From contig JAZQSV010000003.1 in assembly GCA_045630265.1 (NCBI GenBank), positions 1 through 35,250 on the forward strand: a DNA stretch of 35,250 nucleotides, in the 5' to 3' direction. A program made the position numbers and the translations under genes. Shown piece by piece: positions 22,179 through 29,651 of this stretch. Below the pieces are notes generated by a model. That model worked only from the letters and a program-made list of their open reading frames with translations, had not been told where the DNA came from and made no database searches. Position 1 is the first letter of the stretch. Every line of letters begins with the position of its first letter. This stretch comes from UMGS1279 sp045630265 (GTDB taxonomy: Bacteria; Bacillota; Clostridia; Oscillospirales; Acutalibacteraceae).

Positions 22179-22404
22179 AAACGGAAAATAGATAAAATAT
22201 TTTTCTACAGTCAGTAACAAAATTTTCATAAAAAAATAGTAATCAACCCCTAAAAAAACCTTAAAAATGCTAAGTTATTGAACTTTTCCACCGAGTTATC
22301 CACCAAAATAGTGGATAACTGAATAAATACGAATTGTATAAAAATTTATTTTTTGGCAAAAATTAGAATGTGATTTTTATATTTTTTGTGTGAGGAAATG
22401 CCAA
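22179..22404. other. AT-rich intergenic region with DnaA-box-like repeats
   Basis: Very AT-rich DNA holds three TTATCCAC-like words: TTTTCCACC (22284-22292), TTATCCACC (22296-22304) and, on the other strand, TTATCCACT (22310-22318). The last two form a perfect inverted repeat AGTTATCCAC/GTGGATAACT (22294-22320) with a seven-base spacer. The DnaA consensus is TTATCCACA, so each word differs at the last base, and the first also at the third. No dnaA or dnaN lies nearby. No terminator-like T tract follows. Confidence 0.6.
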
Positions 22405-22692
22405 ATGCTAAGAGGAATCAACCGCTCTATTATTGAGATAAATGAAACTGAAAACAGGTATTTTGAAAGGGTTTTAATTTTTGTAAGACCGGAGTTTGGA
22501 AGTTTTCCCGAAAGTTACCTTCAAAAGGAGGCTGCTAAAATGGTTGGGGGAATGTCCTCAAAACCGGTGGGACTAAAAAGCAAAAAGTACCGCAGTGCCA
22601 GAAAAAAGGCAAGACTTAAAAGGAATATAATTTTAACCACTATTTTTGGCGGACTTGCGGTTTTGTCAGTTTTGTTTGTAATGCTGTTTTAA
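22405..22692 (+). CDS. Small single-pass membrane protein of unknown function
   Basis: The 95-residue protein has a soluble N-terminal part with ETENRYFERVLIFVRPEFGSFPESYLQKEAAKM. A very basic stretch follows (SKKYRSARKKARLKR), then one C-terminal membrane helix (about 76-94, ILTTIFGGLAVLSVLFVMLF). The basic stretch before the helix predicts that the N-terminal part is cytosolic. I do not recognise a named family; similar short proteins occur as hypothetical proteins in Oscillospiraceae. I chose the ATG at 22405, which has GAGG nine bases upstream; a GTG at 22390 is also in frame. It follows the DnaA-box-like region and ends in its own terminator. Confidence 0.7.
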   Translation: MLRGINRSIIEINETENRYFERVLIFVRPEFGSFPESYLQKEAAKMVGGMSSKPVGLKSKKYRSARKKARLKRNIILTTIFGGLAVLSVLFVMLF

Positions 22693-22701
22693 TAAAGACA
22701 A

Positions 22702-22748
22702 CCCCAATGTGGCACATATTAAGGAGTGCCTCTTTGGGGCTCTTTTTT
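22702..22748 (+). terminator. Terminator after the small membrane protein
   Basis: CCCCAA with TTGGGG and, inside, GGCAC with GTGCC form an interrupted stem, followed by CTCTTTTTT. Confidence 0.8.
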
Positions 22749-22856
22749 GTTATGAAAATGTCGCAAATTGTTGAAAAGAAATTTAATGTATGTTATAATG
22801 AATTGAATTATTTTTAATGCTTTAGGATTTTTATATTTTACTTTTTGAGGTGTCTA

Positions 22857-24062
22857 ATGAAAAAAGGTAAGAAAAAGTGGATACGGGCAAGGCACTGGGT
22901 TGCTCGAAATGTACTTTACTGTATATTGGTTCCGTATGTAAAACTTAAGTATGGTATTAAGATTGAGCCTTTTAAAGAACAAAAGGGCAGGCAGTTTTTG
23001 GTTGTTATGAACCATCAAACCGCCTTTGACCAGTTTATTTTAGGCGCCGCCTTTAAGGGACATGTTTATTTTGTTGCTTCAGAAGATCTTTTTTCAATGG
23101 GCTTTGTTTCCAAGGTTATTAAATATCTTGTTGCGCCTATTCCCATAAAAAAACAAACTACCGACGTTGGTGCGGTAAGGGCCTGTATCAGGGTAGCTAA
23201 AGAGGGTGGCACCATAGCCCTTGCACCCGAGGGAAACCGTACATATCACGGAAGGCCGGTTAATATAAACCCCGCTATTGCGCCGCTGGTAAAGGCGCTG
23301 AAGCTTCCGCTTGCTATATTTAAAATTGAAGGTGGCTATGGCGTTCACCCAAGGTGGAGTGACAGTATAAGAAAGGGTTATATGCGGGCCTTTGTTAGTG
23401 AGGTTATAGAACCCGAGGAATATAAAGCTCTTTTGGATGATGAGCTTTTTGATAGAATTAAAACCGCCATGTATGTTGACGAAACAAAGATAGGCGCTGA
23501 CTATTTAGGTTCTAAAAGAGCGGAATATTTGGAAAGGGTAATGTACGTTTGCCCTGACTGTGGACTTACCGTGTTTGAAAGTAAGGAGAATGAGATAACC
23601 TGCCTTAAATGTAAAAAGAGCATAACCCATAATGCCGACAAAACCCTTTCGGGTGTAGGTTTTGAATTTCCCTTTAAATACGTCGCCGACTGGTACGATT
23701 ATCAGTGCGAATTTGTAAACGGCCTAAATCTAAACGAAAATCCCAAAACCCTTTATTTTGAGGATAATGTGGCCCTATTTGAGGTTATTTTATATAAAAA
23801 TAAAAATCTTCTTTCAAAAAATGCAAAGCTTTCTCTTTACGGAGATAGAATGTCAGTTTGCTTTGACGGTGCAGAACTAGAACTTGACTTTGAAAACATA
23901 AAGGGTATTACCGTTTTGGGCAAGAATAAGCTCAATATTTATTTTGGCGATAAGGTATATCAGATTAAGGGCAGTAAAAGGTTTAACGCTTTAAAATATG
24001 TAAATTTTTGCTTTAGATACAAAAATTTATTATCGGAAAGCGGAGAATTCTTGGGACTGTAA
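22857..24062 (+). CDS. PlsC-type acyltransferase fused to zinc ribbon and C-terminal beta-rich domain
   Basis: This 401-residue protein starts with a glycerophosphate-acyltransferase-type domain (about 10-210). The catalytic motif is NHQTAFD (His53-x4-Asp58), and the substrate block is LAPEGNRTYHG (about 122-132). Such enzymes add acyl chains to lysophospholipids at the membrane. A treble-clef/ribbon module (C232-P-D-C235 with C249-L-K-C252) follows, then about 140 residues rich in alternating beta patterns, for example DRMSVCFDGAELELDFENIKG and KLNIYFGDKVYQIKG. The latter look like a PH-like fold. Standard PlsC proteins end at about 240 residues, so the tail is an addition. GAGGTG precedes the ATG at 22857. 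Monocistronic, followed by trmO. Confidence 0.82.
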   Translation: MKKGKKKWIRARHWVARNVLYCILVPYVKLKYGIKIEPFKEQKGRQFLVVMNHQTAFDQFILGAAFKGHVYFVASEDLFSMGFVSKVIKYLVAPIPIKKQTTDVGAVRACIRVAKEGGTIALAPEGNRTYHGRPVNINPAIAPLVKALKLPLAIFKIEGGYGVHPRWSDSIRKGYMRAFVSEVIEPEEYKALLDDELFDRIKTAMYVDETKIGADYLGSKRAEYLERVMYVCPDCGLTVFESKENEITCLKCKKSITHNADKTLSGVGFEFPFKYVADWYDYQCEFVNGLNLNENPKTLYFEDNVALFEVILYKNKNLLSKNAKLSLYGDRMSVCFDGAELELDFENIKGITVLGKNKLNIYFGDKVYQIKGSKRFNALKYVNFCFRYKNLLSESGEFLGL

Positions 24063-24097
24063 TTTTTTAAACAGGCACAAAAATTGAGGTGCTTTAA

Positions 24098-24787
24098 ATG
24101 AGCGAAAGTGAAATTTTAATAAAGCCCATTGCCCATATTGAAACCGATTTTACTGAAAAATTTGGTATTCCAAGGCAAAGCGGAAGAGTTAGTGAACTTA
24201 CAGGCAGAATTGTTTTTTGCCCTGAGTACCGAAATCCTGACGCACTACGTGGAATAGAGGGATTTTCTCACCTTTGGCTACTTTTTGATTTTTCAAAAGC
24301 GCATAGAGAAAAATGGTCTCCCACCGTCAGACCGCCCCGACTTGGAGGCAATACAAAGGTTGGAGTTTTTGCCAGCCGTTCACCTTTTAGACCAAATCCA
24401 ATAGGTTTATCCGCCGTAAAGCTTGAAAGGGTTGAGCAAACCGAGAATGAGGGCACTGTGCTTATAGTTTCGGGGGTTGACCTTTTAAGCGGTACACCCA
24501 TTATAGATATAAAGCCATATCTGCCCTTTGCAGACAGCAAAACCGACGCAACCTGCGGTTTTGCGGGTGAGTTTGAGGAATATAGGTTAGCGGTAAGCTT
24601 CCCGAACGAGCTTTTAGATATCATTCCTTCAAATAAAAGGAATGCAGTTTTAAACTGTCTTGCCGAGGATCCTAGACCATCTTATCAAGATGATACCCGC
24701 ACCTATAAAATGCGGTTTGCAGAGTTTGATATTTCTTTTAAGGTGGAAGCAAATTTACTTACTGTTACAAATGTTTTAAAGATATAA
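24098..24787 (+). CDS. trmO: tRNA (N6-threonylcarbamoyladenosine(37)-N6)-methyltransferase TrmO/TsaA
   Basis: This 229-residue protein adds a methyl group to the t6A base at position 37 of tRNAs reading ACN codons. The beta-barrel TsaA domain covers about 1-140, with IAHIETDFTEKFGIPRQSG, IEGFSHLWLLFDF, RPPRLGGNTKVGVFASRSPFRPNPIGLSAVKL and LLSGTPIIDIKPYLP. These contain the conserved SAM-binding FASRSPxRPNPIGLS box. The C-terminal part with DPRPSYQDDTRTYKMRF is the usual second domain. AGGTG precedes the ATG. It lies 35 bases after the acyltransferase gene and may be cotranscribed. A strong terminator follows. Confidence 0.93.
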   Translation: MSESEILIKPIAHIETDFTEKFGIPRQSGRVSELTGRIVFCPEYRNPDALRGIEGFSHLWLLFDFSKAHREKWSPTVRPPRLGGNTKVGVFASRSPFRPNPIGLSAVKLERVEQTENEGTVLIVSGVDLLSGTPIIDIKPYLPFADSKTDATCGFAGEFEEYRLAVSFPNELLDIIPSNKRNAVLNCLAEDPRPSYQDDTRTYKMRFAEFDISFKVEANLLTVTNVLKI

Positions 24788-24823
24788 AAAATCCTAAACG
24801 GAAAATTCCGTTTAGGATTTTTT
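24786..24823. terminator. Bidirectional terminator between trmO and the GH-like gene
   Basis: A long perfect stem (AAAAAATCCTAAACGG with CCGTTTAGGATTTTTT) has a small AT loop. A and T runs at both ends serve both converging genes. Confidence 0.93.
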
Positions 24824-24855
24824 GTTTAGCTATTGTGCTTTTATACTAATTGAAT

Positions 24856-27000
24856 TTAGTTATCTGCGTGGGGGTCATAGTGGCGCATAAGAGAACCGAT
24901 GGATTTTTCAACGTGCTTGATCTTCCACTCAAGGTGTTCTCTATCGCACATATACTCCATACTAGGCTCCCAACCAAGTCTAGAGTCAAAATCAACAAGA
25001 GGAATGGTTGCTTTAGCGTTTTCAATTTCTGCCTCTGCAATTGCCTTCATTTCAAGGATTATTGCATTTCTTTCCTTAACGGGAATGGCGTCGAAAATTT
25101 CTTCATTTAAAACAAAGTCATTCTTGGCGGGACCAATTATGTGCATGGTCGGCTTAAATCCAAGCTTATGCTTTAGAATGTGCCAGTTTTTAACATTAAC
25201 TGTAGTTCTTGCGGAATTTTCAATAAACCTTGCAAGGCCGTACATTCTCTTTGCATCATCTAGCCTATTGGCCGGAATGCTGGGAAGAATCTCCTCAAAA
25301 ATATCTGCACCCTTTTTGAAGAGTTCTCTCATTTCAGAAATAGAGTTAATCTCATAATTAAGTCTTGCCATTTTTGTTATATCAAAGTTATACATTGGGT
25401 GACAGATATAGTTGTTTTTGAAATGTGCGAAATCGGGGCAAGGAATAATTGTATCCTCCAATAAAAGAAGAGGGTATGCAGGACCAATTCTGAAAGGTCC
25501 GTACTGGTCTTCGTTGGTGGAAACATATTTCCTAATACCGTCGCTCATGTATTTCCAAGCGTCTAGTACCTTGTCGGCATTTTCTTCGCCAAAGTCTCTT
25601 ACTGCAATAGCGCGAATGTGTGTATCAAAATCATCTACAGGGGACCAACAAGCAGCTTTGTGAAGTTCCGAAACAAAGGATGGATAGAAGCCATAGTGGT
25701 GAGATTCCATAAGTCCGCAAAGACCCCAATCGTCGTGGGCTTTTTGCATACTGTCCCATCTATCTTTCCACTGATAAGGAACGGGAACATAAGGGATAAC
25801 GCCAACGTCCCAGGTAAGACCGCCTGTATTACTCATTGTGTAAAGCTTAACGCCGCATTTCTTGGCTTCTTCAGCTTCACTTGCAAAGTATTGACCGGGT
25901 CCTGCAAAGGAAATAGAATAGTCTGTAAGCCATTCCAGTCCGCCTTCAATCGGAAAATGCTCAAACATTTCGTAGGTAGCCTGTAAAGTGACTCCTTCAG
26001 GGAGTGAACGGATAAGTTCAAGTCTAGCTTCTTTAGGTTTATTTCCCCAGTTATAAGTCCAAAGAACAATATCTGCCTCAGGATTTTCTTCCCAAATAAC
26101 GTCGCGGATAAGTGTCATAAACTCGCCGTAGTCGTTGCAAGGATACCAACCGGGATATGGCCTTGAAAACCAAGTAGCCTTGTACTGCAAATCCAACCTC
26201 GCCATATGGGCGGGAACGCCGCAGGTGTTGGGGTCTTTTGACGGGAAGTCGCAGGATTCACCAACAAAAACAATACCCTTAAGTCCGGGGCACTCTTTGA
26301 AAAGGCGACCATAGGTTTTGCGGTAATCTTCCTTTGCAAGTGGGTCGCTTGGGTGGCGGTAGTTCTTGTGATAGCTGTAAGCATAAACGTCAATACCATA
26401 GCCCGCAGCCCTATAAATTAGATCGTTAAAATCCAAAAAACCGTAGGGGGTAATGTGTACGTCTTTAGTGAAAACCAAAATAGCGTCCATACCGTGGTGG
26501 GCAATGGTACGAAGATGCTCATCGGGGAACATATCAAGTCCGTAACCCGAATGAATCATTCTGGGAGAATAAATAGGTTCCTTTTCTGTAACGCCCTTTG
26601 CAATTACAGGTCCTTCGTTTAAGTTCATTTGGTCTTCAACAAAGTATGAGCCCTGAGCGGCACCTCTTGAATCGGCACCGGAAATTGTAATCTTATCATC
26701 CTCAACGGTTAGTTTATAGGAGGATTTTTTGCCGTTATAAAGGGTGTTATACTCAATAATTTTGGTTTTTTGAGCCAAAGAAGCAGGGCGAACGGTGGGG
26801 TAAACCTCTAAGGAAACTTCAAAATATTCCCTTAAATCGTTAGCGGCAATTTTTATAACCCTATCTGCATCGTCAGGGTAAACAATCTGCCAGTCATCGG
26901 TAACGACTACACCTTCTTTTTTAAGATAAACCTCGGGATTTTTTCTGCCCGGCTTATGCACCTCGGAAAGGCGTTTTCTAAACTCATAATTTCTTTCCAT
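24856..27000 (-). CDS. Large glycoside-hydrolase-like protein (locus A)
   Basis: This 714-residue protein has no signal peptide, so it acts in the cytosol. Residues of about 30-140 look like the alpha/beta domain that precedes the barrel in GH20 and GH67 enzymes, with VIKIAANDLREYFEVS and ISGADSRGAAQGSYFVEDQ. A long middle part rich in Trp, Tyr and Gly suggests a TIM barrel: MIHSGYGLDMF, GIVFVGESCDFPSKD, DIVLWTYNWGNKP and MSNTGGLTWDVG. Acidic residues in GESCD are candidate catalytic positions, but I cannot name a GH family. The C-terminal 200 residues are helical. The start is chosen at 27000 because the N-terminal block YEFRKRLSEVHK matches that of a second protein at 35074. It follows an intra-operon terminator. 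Confidence 0.6.
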   Translation of the reverse strand: MERNYEFRKRLSEVHKPGRKNPEVYLKKEGVVVTDDWQIVYPDDADRVIKIAANDLREYFEVSLEVYPTVRPASLAQKTKIIEYNTLYNGKKSSYKLTVEDDKITISGADSRGAAQGSYFVEDQMNLNEGPVIAKGVTEKEPIYSPRMIHSGYGLDMFPDEHLRTIAHHGMDAILVFTKDVHITPYGFLDFNDLIYRAAGYGIDVYAYSYHKNYRHPSDPLAKEDYRKTYGRLFKECPGLKGIVFVGESCDFPSKDPNTCGVPAHMARLDLQYKATWFSRPYPGWYPCNDYGEFMTLIRDVIWEENPEADIVLWTYNWGNKPKEARLELIRSLPEGVTLQATYEMFEHFPIEGGLEWLTDYSISFAGPGQYFASEAEEAKKCGVKLYTMSNTGGLTWDVGVIPYVPVPYQWKDRWDSMQKAHDDWGLCGLMESHHYGFYPSFVSELHKAACWSPVDDFDTHIRAIAVRDFGEENADKVLDAWKYMSDGIRKYVSTNEDQYGPFRIGPAYPLLLLEDTIIPCPDFAHFKNNYICHPMYNFDITKMARLNYEINSISEMRELFKKGADIFEEILPSIPANRLDDAKRMYGLARFIENSARTTVNVKNWHILKHKLGFKPTMHIIGPAKNDFVLNEEIFDAIPVKERNAIILEMKAIAEAEIENAKATIPLVDFDSRLGWEPSMEYMCDREHLEWKIKHVEKSIGSLMRHYDPHADN

Positions 27001-27030
27001 TTTAAAAACCTCGTTAAAATAAATTTTAGC

Positions 27031-27076
27031 AAAAATGGCCAAAGCGTTTAGATTTTTGAACCTAAACACCTTGGCC
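27031..27076 (-). terminator. Terminator or attenuator inside locus A
   Basis: On the minus strand a 15-bp stem (GGCCAAGGTGTTTAG with CTAAACGCTTTGGCC, two wobble pairs) has a 10-base loop and is followed by ATTTTT. It lies seven bases after the 34-codon ORF and about 30 bases before the GH-like gene, so it controls how much of that gene is made or separates two transcripts. Confidence 0.85.
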
Positions 27077-27082
27077 TAAAGA

Positions 27083-27187
27083 TTAAACTATTGTTTTTTC
27101 AAGATATTCAAGCGACCTTTCGACCAGCTCGCCGCTAACTGTGTAACCGGAGGAATCGGTTGTTTGAAAATGAAAATCAAGAAACAT
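27083..27187 (-). CDS. 34-residue ORF, possible small protein or gene remnant
   Basis: The product starts MFLDFHFQTTDSSGYTVSGE and ends in SLEYLEKTIV. I do not recognise it. It has a good ribosome site (GAAGAGGTAG), lies 19 bases after the M24 gene in the same direction, and is followed directly by a terminator. It has neither a membrane segment nor a cluster of one regulatory amino acid as in classical attenuator peptides. It may be a true small protein, a leader ORF whose translation affects the hairpin, or the leftover start of a deleted gene. Confidence 0.5.
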   Translation of the reverse strand: MFLDFHFQTTDSSGYTVSGELVERSLEYLEKTIV

Positions 27188-27206
27188 AGTTTTCTACCTC
27201 TTCTAA

Positions 27207-28382
27207 TTAGAAGTCAAGCTCGATGATACCTTTCTTGAGGTAATCAGTCATAGATTTGCAGCCGTCCTTGGTAACTACAATACCCTTTTCCCATCTGGTA
27301 CCGAAGGTGGGACCGGAAATAAAGGTATCAACCTGGAAGGTCATATTTTCCTGTAACTTATAATCACTGATGGATTCCATCCAAGGTGCTTCAACCTCAA
27401 TCATACCTGTACCGTGGCAGGGACCATAAACGAATGCATCCTTGTAGCCGTTATCAACGTACATCTGATAGAAGTTTTTAGCAATGTCGCTTGCCAAAAC
27501 GCCCTCTTTAATCTGGTCAACTGTCCAGTCGTGTGCCTTTAAGCAGAAGTCAACGTAATCTCTTCTCTCGCCCTCAAGCTTGCCCATAACAACGGGAAGA
27601 CCGATAGCGGGGGAGTAACCGTCAATCTTAGCGGAAAGGTTAAGTTGAACAATGTCGCCCTTACCAATCTTCTTATAGCTGGAACGGCTGATAGCGTGAC
27701 GGGTAGATGCCTCGCTGAATACGTACATAGGAAGACCCTCGTACTCTGCGCCGTTTTCATAAATAACTCTCTGTGCTACACCAACCATCTCAAGCTCGGT
27801 AACACCGGGTTTAAGTGCTTTGATAACTTCGTCGGTAGCAAGCTCAATAATGCGGAAGCCTTCCTGAATACAAGCAAGCTCGTTAACGCTCTTAATTTTG
27901 CGGAGCTCAACCATAATGTCGTTACATTTAACGATTTCTGCCTTGGGGAAGCTCTCTTTAAGTCCTTCAAAGATGGGGAGTGTGCACTCTACGTAGCTGC
28001 CAAGACCGATTTTAATGTTTTCGCCTGTAACACCGATTGCTTTAAATACATCCTTAAAGGTGTCGGCCTTAAGTTCGGGGTATGCAGGGTCAGCAGACTC
28101 TCTGAACTCGCTGAGGCAGAAAATTTTGTCCATTTTAGCAACGTCCTGTGCGAAGATAATGCACTCAGGACCAACCATTAAAGCTGCGTCGCCGTTTGCT
28201 GCAATAGCAACACCTGCACGCTCGAAAAGGGGCCAGAAGCCACTGAAGTATCTTGCGTTGGCGTAGTCCGACTCGGTGCTGGATACAACCATAACGTCAA
28301 GACCTTTTTCGCGTACAAGCTTAGCAGCCCTTGCAATTCTTTCTTTGTACTCGTAATCCGGGATACAAATTCTGTTTGACAT
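27207..28382 (-). CDS. Creatinase-like M24 (pita-bread fold) hydrolase lacking metal ligands
   Basis: This 391-residue protein has the two-domain layout of creatinase and aminopeptidase P: an N-terminal domain with MVVSSTESDYANARYFSGF, and a C-terminal pita-bread domain from about residue 155. Metal-dependent members carry D, D, H, E, E. Here the first Asp is Asn (VQLNLSAKIDGY), the second is lost (SPAIGL instead of SDxTR), His is kept (CHGTGMIEVEAP), the first Glu is Asp (FQVDTF) and the last Glu is kept (RWEKG). The base His common to the fold is kept in STRHAISRS. Creatinase itself works without metal, so a creatinase-type C-N hydrolysis is plausible; the substrate is unknown. GGAGG precedes the ATG; the gap to the DUF4432 gene is 19 bases. 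Confidence 0.82.
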   Translation of the reverse strand: MSNRICIPDYEYKERIARAAKLVREKGLDVMVVSSTESDYANARYFSGFWPLFERAGVAIAANGDAALMVGPECIIFAQDVAKMDKIFCLSEFRESADPAYPELKADTFKDVFKAIGVTGENIKIGLGSYVECTLPIFEGLKESFPKAEIVKCNDIMVELRKIKSVNELACIQEGFRIIELATDEVIKALKPGVTELEMVGVAQRVIYENGAEYEGLPMYVFSEASTRHAISRSSYKKIGKGDIVQLNLSAKIDGYSPAIGLPVVMGKLEGERRDYVDFCLKAHDWTVDQIKEGVLASDIAKNFYQMYVDNGYKDAFVYGPCHGTGMIEVEAPWMESISDYKLQENMTFQVDTFISGPTFGTRWEKGIVVTKDGCKSMTDYLKKGIIELDF

Positions 28383-28401
28383 AATAAATTCCTCCATTTT
28401 A

Positions 28402-29475
28402 TTATTTTTGAATTTTGTTAATTATTTCTTTACTCTCGCTGGGAGAGAGAATTCCTGTTTTAAGGTGAATACTTGTCTTTTCACCGCTCTTTAAAATTTT
28501 GCCGTAGCCTTTTTCTTTGCAGTAGATGTAACCCTTATGCTCTGCAGTAGCGGGAAGAACAACACCAATAGCGTCCTCATCCTCTGTGCGGCAAATCCAC
28601 CTAACGCCTACGGGAAGTTCCTCGGGGCGGTGGCAAATGTAGGTAGAGTAACCGTCGGGCATAAGCTGCATAGAATGTGCATTACCATTTTCGTCTGCAT
28701 AGTATTTACAGGTGAAAACAATTTCGGGCGCGTAGGACTGAGTAGTCTTATCAACCGTATCCATAATGGAAATATCTTTTTCCAAACGGTCAATATATTC
28801 GTTAGTCTTGTCGCCACCGGGATAACCTTCTGGTACTTCGCGGTGAATAACTATATCTTCGTGCTTTGCGGTGTAGTAAAGCTTTGAGCCATCAACGGGA
28901 AGATAGTTAATGTGGCAAAGATAAAAATACTCAAGGTCAAGGTCCTTGTTATTTTTAATGTCAATGTTAATATCAATGGTGGTGGCATCCTCGTAAAGAC
29001 GGCACTCGGGAATAAACTCATAGTTGAGCTCTGAACACCTTTTGTGTGTGTAAACACCGCCTAAGGATACGTAGCGGCCCTTTTCATCCTCACCGCTTAC
29101 TATGTATGCGGTTTTGTATGTAGCAATAGGAAGCTCACCGTGCGGAGTGTGTGTGTCCTCCGGACTGGGGTTGCCCATAGCGGTTAAACCGCAGTGCATT
29201 AAAAAGCAACCGTAGGTTTCGCAGAAGTTTTGGTGTGCAATCTCTGGCTCGTCAAATATGGATTTCATAACAAGGTTTTTGCCTAAAAATTCCATATCCC
29301 AAATCATCTGTCCCATAAAGGGGAGCAGGGTAACATAGCCGTGCTTGTTTTTAAGGGTTACCGCCTCAACACCGGTTGAGTATTTAAACGTGGTAGCGCT
29401 TAAATTATTCCCCTCGAAAACCAGCTTGTTTGCTTCACTAAAACCTTCTCTGTGAAGAAAAAATTTTACTGACAT
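28402..29475 (-). CDS. DUF4432 family protein (aldose 1-epimerase-like fold)
   Basis: This 357-residue cytosolic protein has features of the galactose-mutarotase superfamily. A beta-rich body opens with VTLKNKHGYVTLLPFMGQMIWDMEF. Conserved His are found in LMHCGLTAMGNP and HTPHGELP, and an acidic YLCHINYLPVDGS follows. It ends with HKGYIYCKEKGYGKIL and TGILSPSESKEI. DUF4432 members often sit in sugar-use operons and are thought to bind or epimerise a sugar. It is the first gene of the minus-strand locus A. GAGGTGAGG precedes the ATG at 29475. A minus-strand TATAAT stands at 29524-29529, divergent from the AraC gene. Confidence 0.8.
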   Translation of the reverse strand: MSVKFFLHREGFSEANKLVFEGNNLSATTFKYSTGVEAVTLKNKHGYVTLLPFMGQMIWDMEFLGKNLVMKSIFDEPEIAHQNFCETYGCFLMHCGLTAMGNPSPEDTHTPHGELPIATYKTAYIVSGEDEKGRYVSLGGVYTHKRCSELNYEFIPECRLYEDATTIDINIDIKNNKDLDLEYFYLCHINYLPVDGSKLYYTAKHEDIVIHREVPEGYPGGDKTNEYIDRLEKDISIMDTVDKTTQSYAPEIVFTCKYYADENGNAHSMQLMPDGYSTYICHRPEELPVGVRWICRTEDEDAIGVVLPATAEHKGYIYCKEKGYGKILKSGEKTSIHLKTGILSPSESKEIINKIQK

Positions 29476-29577
29476 TTTATGCCTCACCTCATCCTTTTAA
29501 ATTAATTTTAAGGTTCTGATTATATTATAACAAAGCTACAATAATTTGTATTTAAAAAATATTAAACTTTTTTTGCA

Positions 29578-29601
29578 CAATATTAAATAAATTTAATATT
29601 G
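29578..29601. promoter_or_regulatory. Palindromic candidate operator of the AraC regulator
   Basis: CAATATTAAAT and ATTTAATATTG are perfect 11-base arms around AA. The right end overlaps the -35 of the AraC-gene promoter. A third AATATTAAA lies at 29558-29566, nearer to the divergent DUF4432 promoter. Confidence 0.55.
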
Positions 29602-29627
29602 ACAAAGTTTTGACGCAAGTTTATACT
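29599..29627 (+). promoter_or_regulatory. Promoter of the AraC-family gene
   Basis: TTGACA at 29599-29604 and TATACT at 29622-29627 are spaced by 17 bases, 25 bases before the ATG. Confidence 0.85.
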
Positions 29628-29651
29628 AAAGTATAAAGGTTGGGTGATGTT

